Source: Blasia pusilla
Taxonomy: Eukaryota; Marchantiophyta; Marchantiopsida; Blasiales
Length of the DNA stretch: 64,000 nt
Assembly (NCBI GenBank): GCA_050084515.1
Contig: CM114271.1
Location: 36,518,001 to 36,582,000 of the forward strand
Direction of reading: 5' to 3'
The notes below the pieces were generated by a model. It made no database searches. It was not told where the DNA came from and saw only the letters and a list, made by a program, of their open reading frames with translations. Position numbers and translations under genes: made by a program. Of the stretch, positions 29,444 to 41,500 are shown piece after piece; positions within the stretch are counted from its first letter, which is position 1, and each line of letters opens with the position of its first letter.

Positions 29444-30988
29444 CTAGCTTGTGCCATACTTTAAATTTCCAAAAGCACTTGCCTTATCACGAAGGAAATA
29501 CACCCACATCTTCCTACTATAATCGTCGACGACTAAAAAGAAGTAGGAAGAACAAGCTAATGCCAATGTTCTCATTTTACCACAAAGGTCAACATGAATC
29601 AGCTCTAGAGGAGCCTTTGCTCTATTGCTGGACTCTTGTGGAAATGGTTGTCGGTATTGCTTTCCCATCATACAAGCTTCACATGTATCCAACACTCCAG
29701 AAATTATTGGTAAATCAATAACCATGCCAGATTTATGCATCTGACTTAGTAAGGGAAAGCTTAGGTGACCAAATCTTTCATGCCACAACTGACTGCTACT
29801 AAGATCAGTACCTACAGTTGTCGTGAAAGCATGCTCGTAGATATTTCCACGTCGTATACCTTCACCTACTACTTTCCCATTGGCATCCTCAATGAATGCT
29901 CCAGTTTTCTTGAAACAAGCTTCTAGGTCACAATCACATAATATCGCTACCGAAATCAAATTTCGCTTCAACTCTAGTACGTACAGTACATCAGTAAACT
30001 TCTTTTCATCTCTTTTTTGTGAGACTAAAGAAATTGTGCCTTTCCCTTCTATAGGGCACTTTGCATTATTCCCAACAATAACAACGATAGGCTCTTGTAG
30101 AGGCTTTAAGGAGCTATACCAATCCTTATGATTAGTCATATGCCTAGATGCTCCACTATCAAGCACCCATGCATCTTCACTCTTTGACTTAGTGGAATGT
30201 TCTGCCTGTGTGCAAAACTCTTCGATTGCTACCCAAGCATCTACTTCATGTTCTCCTAGTTCTACAGAATTTCCAGACTCTTTCTTAGGTCTTAAACAAC
30301 CGTTCTTCTCATCATGACTCCTCTTTCTACAATCTTTGATAAGATGACCTAGCTTACCACAATAAGAGCATTTGAAGGCTTTCCTTGGAAATTTCTTCTT
30401 GACATTTGAACTGTAATCCTGATTTCTACCTTTCAGTACGTTGGCAGTAAATGCTCCATCACTTCCCTCTCTTGCTTTGAAGTGCGTTTCCTCTTCTACC
30501 AACACTGCACTAAATTGTTCAAAAGTAAGCGGCGTGGATCTTACTTGAGTATTGAATGCAGTGACCAAACTGTCATACCTTGGAGGCAAAATCCTTATGC
30601 ATCGACATGCCAAATCTTTGCTAGACTTTGAAATTCCTACGGACGCCATCTGATCTTGAAGATTCTTGATCCTTGTAAAAAATTGCTCCCCGCTTTCTCT
30701 TTCTGAAAATTTCTCGGACGTAAGCTCATTCTCCAGATTCTGAATCAGAGTCTCATTCCTCGTTTCATACTGATTCTTCAAAATGTTCCACGCCTCAGCA
30801 GTAGTGGTTGTATGTTGAATGAGAGTCATGACAGAATCAGTTACATTCGTGACAATCGCATATAGAGCATCTGCGTTTCTGCGTTTCCATGCCAGCAATA
30901 CAACAGGATCGATATCCCCAGATGAAGATGAACATGCAGAACTCAAAGTAGCTTGTGGATTCAAATTGACCCGTGTGGCCGTCTCCAT
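29444..30988 (-). CDS. Copia gag-protease-integrase N-terminal open frame (514 aa)
   Basis: Starts at ATG 30986-30988. Residues 1-190 are the Copia gag: NADALYAIVTNVTDSV, an AEAWNIL segment and LTFEQFSAVLVEEETHFKA. Residues about 213-226 form the CCHC zinc knuckle CSYCGKLGHLIKDC. The protease active site is WVLDSGASRHMT near residue 275. The GAG-pre-integrase domain has LWHERFGHLS (about 405), followed by the integrase zinc and N-terminal core with ELIHVDLCGKM and FLVVDDYSRKMW to about 500. The frame then breaks near 29444 and continues in another frame. The upstream leader is an inverted LTR copy rather than a PBS. Confidence 0.85.
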   Translation of the reverse strand: METATRVNLNPQATLSSACSSSSGDIDPVVLLAWKRRNADALYAIVTNVTDSVMTLIQHTTTTAEAWNILKNQYETRNETLIQNLENELTSEKFSERESGEQFFTRIKNLQDQMASVGISKSSKDLACRCIRILPPRYDSLVTAFNTQVRSTPLTFEQFSAVLVEEETHFKAREGSDGAFTANVLKGRNQDYSSNVKKKFPRKAFKCSYCGKLGHLIKDCRKRSHDEKNGCLRPKKESGNSVELGEHEVDAWVAIEEFCTQAEHSTKSKSEDAWVLDSGASRHMTNHKDWYSSLKPLQEPIVVIVGNNAKCPIEGKGTISLVSQKRDEKKFTDVLYVLELKRNLISVAILCDCDLEACFKKTGAFIEDANGKVVGEGIRRGNIYEHAFTTTVGTDLSSSQLWHERFGHLSFPLLSQMHKSGMVIDLPIISGVLDTCEACMMGKQYRQPFPQESSNRAKAPLELIHVDLCGKMRTLALACSSYFFLVVDDYSRKMWVYFLRDKASAFGNLKYGTS

Positions 30989-30991
30989 CTA

Positions 30992-31375
30992 CTTTTTTCT
31001 ATTAATAGAAACAAAGAAAAATAGGTAAAAACCCTAGTTTTCCCGAGTAGTGAAATAGTCGAGAGCCGCAGCGGTAGCGCATTCTCGTATGTCGAATTAT
31101 CTCCATGTTTAGGTTCGATCGAAGCTCTTCTGTGAGCGCACGGACTGACTAGGCCACTTTGTATCCCTAAGTTATATAAAGATTTCAGTGATTTCGTCAC
31201 TTTCTGTTTTCTCACACCTAGTCCGTCCGTGCGCTCACAGAAGAGCTTTGATGGAATCTGAACATGAAGATAACTCGACATACGAGAATGCGCTACCGCT
31301 GCGGCTCCCGACTATTTCACTACTCGGGAAACTAAGGGTTTTACCTAATTTTCTTCATTTCTATTAATAGAAAAA
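30992..31375. repeat. Inverted duplication of LTR sequence, about 160-bp arms, 63-nt loop
   Basis: Left arm 30992-31153 is the reverse complement, with some divergence, of right arm 31217-31375. The loop 31154-31216 is itself the inverted first 63 bp of the LTR (as read on the plus strand; compare 26619-26681). The direct 5' LTR resumes exactly at LTR base 64 (CCTAGTCC). This replaces the normal LTR-PBS junction. A transcript through it could fold into a long hairpin. Confidence 0.85.
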
Positions 31376-31593
31376 TGAGGGATTATCTAACCCTATATTG
31401 CATCAAGGTGCGGGGCACCCTGATGCAATATAGGGTTAGATAATCCTAGTAACGCTACTCCTGAAACCACCTACGTCATATTACTATGACTCCTTCGACG
31501 TCTAAGTCGGAACCATCAATCTAGGCTTCTCCTCATACAAGGGGGCTGATGAGATTAATGATGCTCAAAGAAGTGGATGTTGAGAATCCAACA
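31217..31593 (-). repeat. 5' LTR of Copia copy 1, lacking the last 63 bp in direct orientation
   Basis: Matches 26682-27060 almost throughout, including the hairpin at 31380-31446 and the terminal GAATCCAACA, then TGGGT. See the inverted duplication for the missing end. Confidence 0.85.
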
Positions 31594-31598
31594 TGGGT

Positions 31599-32410
31599 CT
31601 CAAGAATTTGCATAGAAATACCATCCCTCCTACTCCTTTAGCAACAAAATATTTTCTCATATTTACCCTTCAATACATTCCAAAAAATAAATCGTCTTTG
31701 CACTAATTGATTCTAAGTCATGCTTTGAAAAAATAATGGAAAGATGTCAAGATCCCATCGAATGGTGATGATATCATTTTTCCCACTGTACATTTCAATT
31801 AGCGAGCAATTTCCAAGTGAGTTGAATTGTTTGAGTCAAAAATTTGAGTGACCAATCTATCATGCAATCTAGTTGTAATTCATTTCTTGCAGTTCTCTCC
31901 TTAGATCTACTTGAGAAAAGAAGAAACTTCCCTCCATCCAACGCACCTTGGCAAGCCATCAGCCAACAATTTCTCTGCCCATCTCTGACAACATCATCAA
32001 TAATCCTTCCAATATCACAAGCTCCAACATCCATCTTGGGTTCCTTCAACTTCCTTGGATGAAATATGCCTAAACTATGAAGGTCTTGTGGAAATCTAAT
32101 TTTATTGCACATTGTGATTTCATTTTATGGGATATATTTTTCAATCAACTCCCATTGACTTAATTATTTTATGCACTAACCCTTTGTCTTTGTGGTGTTC
32201 ATGTAGGCATTTTGATGTTACACCATCAGGGTATGCATTTCGACCTATCACATTCTTCTTTTTGCATTGGGAGATAAACTCATATTTTTAAACATTTTTT
32301 AAAGGTTATGAATTATATATGTCTTATGCTTTCTATATGTAAAGATAAACCAATGATCTCAACCATGCATGTTAGTAACTAATATAGGTTTTGCAATCTA
32401 CTAAGGTAAT
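31599..32410. other. Intergenic sequence with no recognised gene
   Basis: Short frames only, with no recognisable domain on either strand. Confidence 0.4.
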
Positions 32411-33240
32411 ATGAAAGAATCTTTTTACAAGGAAGGTGAAATATGTGAAGTAGCTAATCTTTCTACTACAAGTGTAGAACAAAGTCAGAATAAGAGGCGG
32501 AGGATTGCGAGGAATGAGCCCATGGTGGGGGTAGAAGCCCATGATTCGGAGGAAAAAATAGGAATCAGTGGTAAAAGGGCCTTGCTTAGTGCCATGGTCT
32601 ATGCAGGGAAGATGGATACCCTTTTTTTGGTGAAAATTTCAAAAAAAGAATTAAAAAATCTAACCCAAATCTTGGTGGGCATGGAACCTCGATCTCAACA
32701 GTATGTAATGTAAGGTACACTACTAAGAAGGACTTAGAAGAGTCCATGGTTTGATTTACCAACGGTATCAAACTTTCAAGCATCGTTTGTGATGAGGATA
32801 TTGTCACCTGGTTCAAACATTCCATTGATGAATTATTATGTGGGTAGATACATACATTGCTTGATGATATCAACACATGGAATGATTTTAAAATGGGGTT
32901 TCTAGTGAAATTTCTGAAAAATTGAAAGGCAAAAAAAGTCATGAGCACATGAGAGTCTTAAGGCAAGAACTTGGCTAGTCAATTCCACATTATGGAACTC
33001 GTGCAAGAACTTTGAATACGCAACATCTTTGAGACAAGAAGAAATATTCTATACAATTACATTAATAGTTTGGAACCAAGTTTTTCTGTACAAGGAAATG
33101 GCGGTTTAGATTGCAAGTCGACAAGGTTGGAAGAACAACAAACCAAAAAACCATGGAGTAACGTACCAAAACCGGTTCGGGAAAATGTACCTTCCAATTT
33201 AGAGCACTCTTCATCATTATAACCCCTACAAGCACCCGTA
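32411..33240 (+). pseudogene. Possible retrotransposon gag relic
   Basis: The frame 32411-32713 (100 codons) has a basic KRRRIAR patch. Past its stop, about 32750-33000 read in pieces gives VTWFKHSIDELL and TWNDFKMGFLVKF. The latter has the Trp-x2-Phe pattern of retrotransposon gag domains. Several stops interrupt it. A weak identification; it could be an unrelated decayed gene. Confidence 0.35.
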
Positions 33241-36200
33241 CTTTTTTTTATTTCTCCATCTAGCCTATCCATGTGTCCTCCACTTGCGAGTAATAATTAA
33301 ATTCCCCCCATCTTAAAGGGCCGCTAACTGTTTGGATAAAGAGTAATTGCCAAAATTTACACGGAAGAAAAGTATAAAAATTAGGAAGAAGGAACTCAAG
33401 GGTGGGAACATAGTAGCAAAGGATGTTAACACAAGGAGATACCAAGCTAAGCATGATAACACAAGATGATACTACTAAGATGTGCTATTTATATAATTAA
33501 AAGAGGATGGGGGCTTTAGGAAACCCTCCTCTAGTGTTGACACCTATTGTCTAAAGTGCGAGTGGTGTTGACACATGTCAAAGGAGTTCAATGAAGAGGA
33601 GACCATGTCAAAGGAACGGAGAAGACAATTAAATGGATAAAAGAGGAACATAGGGTTTTTAAAAATTGAAGAAACCCTCTAGTAGAAATCCTCATATTCT
33701 TTTTATTTTATTCTTTTCATTACGTCCCGTATATTAATACTCGTCAAAAGACACATGAGTCGTCTTTGAATCTGCGCAGCCACCCGTCGTATGTTCCTAA
33801 CGTCCCGCCAATGGATGGACTGCCGAACCTGAGGTCGGAGCCTACGCTTGTGAAAGATTAGCGAAGCTCGCGCGACCCCATCCTTGTTAAGGACCAGCGA
33901 AGCTTGCGCGAATACGTGGTCTGGGAACGTGCTACGTAAGTAGAAAAAAACAATGTGGGCATGTGGGTACATGGAGGAATAGGGAGTCCCCACCAAAGTA
34001 GCTCGATGCGAAGAAAGAAAGAAAGAAGGAAGGAAGTAAAGAAGGACTCGGACGGGTCTATGGCGTGCCGCGTTTTCCCGTTGTCCAGCCATACGTCAGA
34101 GTAGAGGTACCCCCAACGCGTGTCACGGAGCATTGACTGCGGGAGCCACAGGGTAAGGACGGAAGGACTCGGCCATATGGAATTTAGCCGAAAGTAAATA
34201 CGGTAGTTTAAAAAAAAATTATTCAACGGAGGCTACCTGTCCGCCTTCGGACTGCCGCTTGTCGGGACGTCGAAAGGTCTGGGACCCTGGGTCCTGGGTC
34301 GTCTGCATTTGAATATAAAATAAAAGAAAGAACCCATTAATACAGCACATATTCCGGGCGTAATTACGGAACTGTAGATTTTTCGACGCGATGAAAGTGG
34401 CAAGGTTCTCGGTCGTGCTAAATAAAATAGTCCGGGATTGCCGGTAAGCTAGGTGAAGATGTCAGAAGGAGATACCAGAAAAGATTTAGAAGTGGGTCCC
34501 CATAGTGTTGTATTCGTGAAAAAGATGAAAACCATTTCGTGGGCTCCACAAGAAGGGGCGTATATTTTAATAAGAAGTAATCCCAGACAAAGTGGTCGTG
34601 TGTGTGTGTGTGGGGCCCAGTAGAGTTCACAGCAGTATCCTGTAACATAGCATAAGGACGTACGTTTCAAGTTTGATGCACGTGTGTGACACGGGAAATT
34701 TATTTTCATAACCGGATTTAATAGATAAATAAAAAATTGAGAAGGTATGTTTTCACCACTTTATACGATACCATCTGAGTTTCTTAATAAAACTGGAAAA
34801 AAGGGCACAATTTCAAACATCGAAAACTCTTTCTAACCAAAAGCACATTCCGTAACTTTAAATCAAAAAGAATACCGCACACCAGCAGCAAAATAGTTTA
34901 GCGATGTAAAATTTTCAGCAGATCGTAGGTTTTCACGAGACAAGTATCCGTATTTCGAACTTTCTAAAAAAGCGTCTTGCGAATCGCTAGTATGATGTAA
35001 GTTTGGGGGTGGTAAAAGGAAGGATGTAGTGGTGTATGGCGTATCAGTTTGTAGGAGAGGATGAGAAGAACCTGTCGGGACCCGCACCCTTAGCGTCCCA
35101 CTCCAGCCTTTCGTTGCTTAGCACCTTTCCGTTCTTTGATGCAACTCGCACCAAGAGCTTCTATGGGGTGGCTAATAGCCCCGAGTTCTTTATTGGGAGG
35201 GGATGCAGTATTCCACACATCAAGGACAACGATGAAGGGCTCGGATCAAATCCAAACTGGCCACAAATGGGATCCTATTGGGGAGGGGGGGGCAAGGGGC
35301 CAGGGGCTCTCCAAATAAAACTGCCCCACCCTAACACGAGACCTTATTATGGTATGCTAAGGCGGGTCCCCAGATCATGCATTAAAAATGGATTTTGTCA
35401 CGAGATAGCCACTTGTGGTCGATATAATCTATATACTAATCGGAAGATGTAAAGTTTTTCATCCGTGTCACTAAATTTCTTTCAAAAATACTTTTGGCCT
35501 CGTTAATTGGGGTCATGTACAGAGACAGGCAAGAAAAATGACATTGAAACAAGAATTATTAACAGGGATCCGTGCATCCCACGGTCCCTCAGGGGTCCTT
35601 ACTAATTTACACTAGTTTGCGTTTGGAGATATCTCGTCCTCATGCTTATCGGTCGTGTCATTTGTGATTAAATTAAGAAAAAAAAACTAGCTCGCAACAT
35701 CTCACGAATGGGACATCGTATTTCTTGCAAGGGCCGTGTCCTCGTTCTCAACCGTCACTGCTCTTGGAATTTCCTGGCTTTTCTCGATTACAATCCCACC
35801 ATTGATGCTTTTATCTTCTTGAAATGGTCGAGTTAAGAGTAAGGCTCGGTAGTCCGAAATCGAGGCACCACCTATCCAGCTTTGAGCGATCGGTGACTCT
35901 ATGACGGACGGAGGCTTACGAGGTTTTAGGCGACGTAGTATGAAGTGGTGAGCTTGTTATTGTCACGGACTTCCTTCTTCTCCTCCTCCCCGTAGAATGT
36001 TGTTGTCAACTTTTCATTTGCTGCTATTCCTTGAGAAATCGTGGGTCTCAGAGTGTTAAACGTGTGTTGGTATCATGGCGAGGGCGTTTTAACTTGGTAT
36101 GGTCGAGAATTTGCCCATACTACGTAGGGTGTGCCCACGTGTCCGTTCTAAATCAAAATCCTCATTCTTCACTTATCCTACACATCAAATACAAGAACAC

Positions 36201-36604
36201 GAGGTTGGTGTCGGGTTGTCGATAGCTACTTGGACGAAAGCAGAAGAGATAGAGCTTGAGGCTACGACGGTAGCTCTCATTTTTATTTTTAGACTCGATT
36301 TGCTCTATCTTCACAAATTCTTGCGAGGAAAGGATGACGGAAACTTTCGCTAGTCCCTTTTTCGCCGGTGAATCGCTCCTGACTCGCCGTTGCATGAATG
36401 ATGTGGATGAATCGTGGAGGCCACTGGACGCTAGTGCATGTGAGTTCATACAATCAATCAATCACACATCATGACACTCCCTCCGGGTTATTTCTTGGAT
36501 TGCTTGCGGCTTGACATGCATGAGGAGTGAAGAAAGAGCAAGCCAGCCATCCGTGAAGAAGTCAGACGAGGGGGGCAACCGGCGGTGAGCCAAAAACCCG
36601 CCAC
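33241..36604. other. Single-copy-looking, GC-richer DNA upstream of the kinase gene
   Basis: Base composition rises compared with the flanking transposon zones and no transposon domains are seen. Two 27-bp near-repeats, each ending GCGAAGC(T)(C/T)GCGCGA, lie at 33849-33875 and 33885-33911. Frames such as 35036-35452 (138 codons) have no recognisable domain. It may contain distal regulatory DNA or an undetected noncoding gene. Confidence 0.45.
35280..35306 (+). other. G-quadruplex-capable G-rich tract
   Basis: At least four runs of four or more G within 27 nt (GGGGAGGGGGGGG, then CAAGGGG and CCAGGGG) fit the intramolecular quadruplex pattern. Function is unknown; it lies about 3.2 kb upstream of the kinase start. 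Confidence 0.6.
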
Positions 36605-36694
36605 ATGAGGCTCTATTCTGGCGGAGGCTTTTCCCCGTTTCGAGCCTATATATACCGCCCAAGTCCAGCTAAAATGAGGCTCTATTTTGGCGGA
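36605..36694 (+). promoter_or_regulatory. Putative promoter core: TATA box between two copies of a 21-bp element
   Basis: The element ATGAGGCTCTATTYTGGCGGA occurs at 36605-36625 and 36674-36694, differing at one base. Between them lies CTATATATACC (36646-36656), a good plant TATA box. The TTTTGGCGGA tail resembles an E2F-type site. It lies about 1.85 kb upstream of the kinase ATG. A long leader with a spliced intron would connect them; that is inferred. Confidence 0.45.
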
Positions 36695-38543
36695 TCACCA
36701 CGCTTGAGCTCGCGGAAGATTGCAGCCGGTTTGTCATATTAGCCGACGCAGGGAACACGCTGTGAGTGGCAGAGGTCTAAATGCTACACGCGCGGCTGTG
36801 CGATTGGTCGAAACCTGGAGACAGAAGTGTATCTCGGCAATTTCTGGCTACAAGACGTGGTTGGAAGGACGACTATGAGCACAGTAGTAATCAACCGAGG
36901 CCGCATGGTTTTCAAAATAACTACGTGTTGCGCCCACAGGACTATCCTGGTTCCACGCGGAGTAAGGCTATGCTAATGACTACCTGGTTACTGAGTGAGG
37001 GATTCGATGAGATCTACGTGGTGGGGTCTACTTACCGGCCGTATTTGGACAAACTCGGGTCGTTTTGGAATCCGGATCTCTCACAGAAGATGCTAGAAAC
37101 TACCCATGTTTCCCCGGCGTCTGACCCGACGGCCGTGCTGCATATCGTAGGAGGAGCGTCTTCGACAGTTCCTGGGACGATGGTCGTACGCGCCGGACGG
37201 TGCCACGATGGAGGGAGATGCCTGAGATGCGACGGAGCCGGGGACGGGGGATGCCGGACGGAGTTTTGGCGCGGGGGATGTCGCATCTATTTCCCCGGTT
37301 AGGGAATTCTTGAACTGGTTCGGTCTGTCTAGACGGGCAGGGCACCTTCAGAGTCGGGCAGTTCTGGGCAGGGAGAAGACGAACGCATTGATACAAGCCA
37401 CGCGCCGGGGCTCCCTTAAGTGAACGACGGGTGAGGAGCAGAGAGCGCCGCGCCTGGATCTCAAGAGAACTCAATTGCTCGTCTCGACATACGCCTCGAA
37501 GTCGAAGCTTCAGGAGCCAACGAAGAGGAGCGAAGACGAAGGACGAGAAGTGGAGAGCAGGACGTTGCCTCACCGGATCCATCGCGTAGGGATATCGGCC
37601 CGGGCCATCCATCAATCTCAGCAGAACGCATTGGCATGCCTCTTGGCTCCAACCCCTCGGCTCCTCCTCTGTGGCTGGTGTTTGTAAACGCACATCCCCG
37701 TCCCAGAACCCCCATTCCGTCCCGCTCTTTCTGCCGTGATATGTATTTACCATCTCCGATTCTCTCTCTCCTAGCGGATCCGATCGCCCCTGACCTTAAG
37801 CTCTAGCCTTGATTGTCCGGCTGATTCTTTTCTTCTTTCCTGTGCTCTTTTGCTTCTGCCTTTACCCTCTTCTTTGCCTCATCTTCTCCCTTGGTTGTGG
37901 ACACAATCGTCTTTCTTGCCACCCTCATCTTCCACCATAGAGTCTCACAACCCGCGCACACTTCATCTCTTTCGTGGACGTGTCTAGGCATTCACGGCGA
38001 CCAGTATTACGCGTCCCGCCAGAGTGCGAATTTCCGCTCCCGAAGTCTAGGCCAGATTCTGTTCCTTTCATCGGCAGCCCTTGTATCTGAGGGCTTCGAT
38101 TGGAATAGGGTGCATCCCTATCACTTCGATTTGATACACTGGTGTGTGGGATGTGGCTCCTTGCTGCGAGCCTCGGTTTATCATCAACGTTCAGAGCAAG
38201 GAACGCTTTGCGGTTCGGGATCCATGTGTGTGTGTGAGAGGAGGTAAGTTCAATTGGCTTTGACGTTGCCATTGCTCTGAAAATTAGGACGTCATATTTT
38301 TTCACCGTAGAGGGAATTTCTTTGAGAAATTGCTATTTTTCCTACGCTCATTGCTGCGTGAGAGGAGCGGCTGTCTGCGAGGACTCAATGCTATCTGCTT
38401 CTCTTGACGAACGAGAGAGTTCAGGAGCAGTCTCTATCATCATGCGCTGACATCATTGATGTGGTACGCGTGTTTTAATCGCAGGGTCGCTTGCGTGCGG
38501 GGCATCACATATCATGGTGGAGACAACGCTGGATTAGTTAGTT
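36695..38543 (+). other. Probable 5' leader of the kinase gene with a leader intron and a short uORF
   Basis: A GC-rich stretch with pyrimidine-rich patches. A strong donor GAG|GTAAGT lies at 38243/38244. Candidate acceptors are TTTTAATCGCAG, ending 38484 (241-nt intron), or TGTGCTTGCAG, ending 38653, which would delete the first ATG of the long frame. With the first acceptor, a seven-codon uORF (38514-38537, MVETTLD) precedes the ATG at 38544. The 173-codon frame 36781-37302 has no recognisable domain and is not called a gene. Confidence 0.45.
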
Positions 38544-41500
38544 ATGGTCGTGAGAGTAAGCCAAGCAATGATAGTTCCACTATCACTTCAGGGAGGAGTA
38601 AATGGTTGTTCTTTAGCGAACAAATTTCACAGTAGTAGGGATCTGTGCTTGCAGTCCGTGCCGATGGAGCAGAAATCGAAAGGCGGTGTTGAGAATTGCA
38701 ATCAAGGAGGGCATGATAATATGTTGGCATGGCAGAGGACTGCTTCGGAGGGTTCGATATCATCCATTGACAGCTTACCTGGTGCAGAACCTGGGGTTTT
38801 CTCCCCCTCTGACCTGCAGCAGTCCATATTTCGTAAGGCAAGGCTCAGCGTATCGGAATCGGACGACGAGTCCTTTCTCGAATTAATGCAGGAGGAATAC
38901 TCTCTCAAAAAACTGAAGCGTCCAATCACTGGGGCCTCTGTGCAGCCTCATTCTGCAATGGCTCAGGCCATGGATGAAGGTGATCCTGAGGCAGGCCTTG
39001 TCACCACTAGAAGTTCTCCTGTAGGTTCTGAAGAAGGAAGGCTATTCAGATTAGGAGGTAGTCCACCTTGGTGTTCGTCTTCTAGGTTTAATTGTTCTCG
39101 TCTGGATAAATTCATTGACTGCTTGGGGTCCGCAGATGCTTTCGTACCTAGAAGATACGTTTCTTCCAAACTAGCGGGGGGTTTCTCTTCTTGCAAGGCT
39201 CTGTCTGATGCGGAGTCGTTGTCTAACACTCGAAATCAGTCCGAGTCTCACCTTGGCTCTTGTTCTGTGGGAATGGGGTCAGCGGCGCAAGATCATAGCT
39301 CTACCCCGTCCGACGATGGGAAGGACTTCCCGTCTTCAAGAGTGAAGTTTATGTGCAGCTTTGGCGGGAAGATTTTACCAAGGCCTTCGGATGGCAAACT
39401 GCGCTACGTTGGGGGAGAGACACGCATTATTGCTATCCACCGGGATATCAACTTCGCCGATCTGAAGGCGAAAATGAAAGATGTCTATGGCCAAGCTCTG
39501 ACATTCAAGTACCAGGCGCCCGACGAGGATCTTGATGCCCTCATCTCTGTCTCATCCGATGATGATCTGGAAATCATGATGGAAGAGTACGACAAGTTGG
39601 AGGCTGAGGGATCGTCGAGGCTACGTGTATTTCTCTTTTCTGGTGACTCTGAATCTGGATTTTTTCATAAAGATTCAGGCGGGGATTTAAGGAATTCGGA
39701 GCAACGCTATGTAGATGCAGTGAATGGCATTCCGGAAGTTGTTAGCAGAAGGCAATCGGACTCGGCTGGAGGGTCAGCCCCGTTGTCCTTGGATCTCCTC
39801 GGGCTCGAAATGGCGGAATCTTGGCCGCACGGCGCAGACACGGTTCCTATGGCCTTAATAGCTCCCCATTTATCTCACGATCCATCCATGATTCAAGTAC
39901 CGGTAGCTCTCCCTGTTTCCAACATTCAGAGCAGGTCCAATGCTCCCTCTGCCCCGTCTTCTGCACCGTCATCCCCTCCTCTCCTTTCTCGCCCCGCTCA
40001 TGGGAAATTGGCCATGGCATCAGACTTGCATCTTCAGTATCTCCAGGACTCACACTTGAAGGTCGGTGGACCGCAGTATAACGTCATGGCTTCCGAGGGT
40101 GCTTATCAAGATAATGAGAGCTATGGAGGTTCAGGAGCATCGTCAGGTGCAAGTCAACATGAGATGCTGTATCGAAGTTCGGATTCCAGGAGAGGACCTG
40201 AATCACCCCCAAAGAAGTACCACGAGGTTTTGCATCCTGACCATCCTATAGCAGTCGATCAAAGACGTCTGTCGGGAACGAAGATGCCTCGGGTTAGCTC
40301 ACATGGGAAATTGACGCGGTTGCCTGAGCATGTGGAATTAGCCCCCTCTTCCAGGGTTGATTCCCAGCTGTTCCCGGATGTACACTTGGCTCCAGTCGAA
40401 ATTCAAAGGCTACTCCATCAACAGCCCTCACTGCAACAAAATGTCTGGCAGCACCCCCTGGATCCATCGCAAGACGGTTACAGGAGGCCCGAATTGCTTC
40501 AATCCACAGTGGCACAGGCGAGTCAGCAGCAGCAGGGTTACCCGCAGCAGCAAATCCAGTCAATCTTATATCGTTCTGGACTCTCTCAAACCGGAGGTGG
40601 ACATGAAGGTGCCTACAGGCAGGGTGATCAGCAATCGCAGCAACCCCAACAATTCCAGGAAGATCTGTTGCACTCTACGAACTTCATACCGAGGACAGTA
40701 TCGTCGCAAGCTATAGCGTCTGGTGTCGCACCTGGTCAATCTACTTCTTATCATGTTGGTTCCGCCCCATCTTCTCCTCGACCTGGTTTTAGGGAGGTGC
40801 CCCCAAGACATCTAGCAGGTGCACAGCAGTTGCAGATGCACTGGCCGTTCAATAATGCTGCCTACGTCGAGCAACAGCCACAATTTGGGAGGAGGGTGTC
40901 GAACTACGGGGATCAGTCGAACAGAACTTACCGCCAGTCAAGTTCTCCTCCTCGTTATCGTGATCACCTGGCCCACGCAGATGAAAGGTTGCTGAGGCAG
41001 ACGCAGCAGGTACCCGAGGCCTTGCATCATGATCAAGTTTCCAGTTCTGCTCAGCTCCTGTTCGAAACGAGCGGTGTCTCCCAAGCGCAGTATGACTTGC
41101 TATCTAGACCACAAGTGCCACAATACAAGGGACACAATCCTTTTCAGGATAAACTCGTTCCATACCAGGATCACTCTGATATCAGCGAATCCAGGCGCCA
41201 CATTCTGCAGCAGGGGAAAGAGAGTCAATTATCTGGCCAACAGCACTTGCACCAGTTGCATACGAATCAGAGGATAGACTTTCAAGATTCGTTGTTACAG
41301 CCTGTGGAATCCATGCATTCCCTGTATCCAGAGAATCAAGAAAAGGCCGGAGAGTGGATGGTACAAGATCGCGAGCGTGCTCAGGAAGATGAGAATGCCC
41401 GAGCGAGACTTCTTGCAAAGTTTAGGGAAGAGGAAATGTCTGTGGAATCTGGGGTTGCGCACCCCAACGAATCTCAGCAAGGAATCTACCCTGGTCTACA

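Larger units (their letters stand above)
26614..31598 (-). mobile_element. Copia-type LTR retrotransposon, copy 1, with TGGGT target duplication
   Basis: The body is 26619-31593, flanked by TGGGT at 26614-26618 and 31594-31598. The 3' LTR is 26619-27060. A polypurine tract (GAGGGGGTG on the minus strand) sits beside it. The coding order on the minus strand is gag, protease, integrase, RT, RNase H, which defines Copia. The LTRs are very similar, so insertion was fairly recent. The 5' end is rearranged: 63 bp of LTR end is inverted and followed by an inverted LTR copy, and no PBS is visible. Confidence 0.9.

Noticed and set aside
29326-29721. A 131-codon plus-strand frame
   Set aside because: It is the antisense shadow of the Copia integrase region.
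35036-35452. A 138-codon frame at 35 kb
   Set aside because: No recognisable domain and it overlaps a G-rich tract. Not enough support for a gene.
36781-37302. A 173-codon plus-strand frame upstream of the kinase gene
   Set aside because: GC-rich leader region, no recognisable domain, low-complexity Gly/Arg/Cys end. More likely untranslated leader.
37100-37753. A 217-codon minus-strand frame opposite the kinase leader
   Set aside because: Basic low-complexity composition typical of the antisense of GC-rich leader sequence. No domain.
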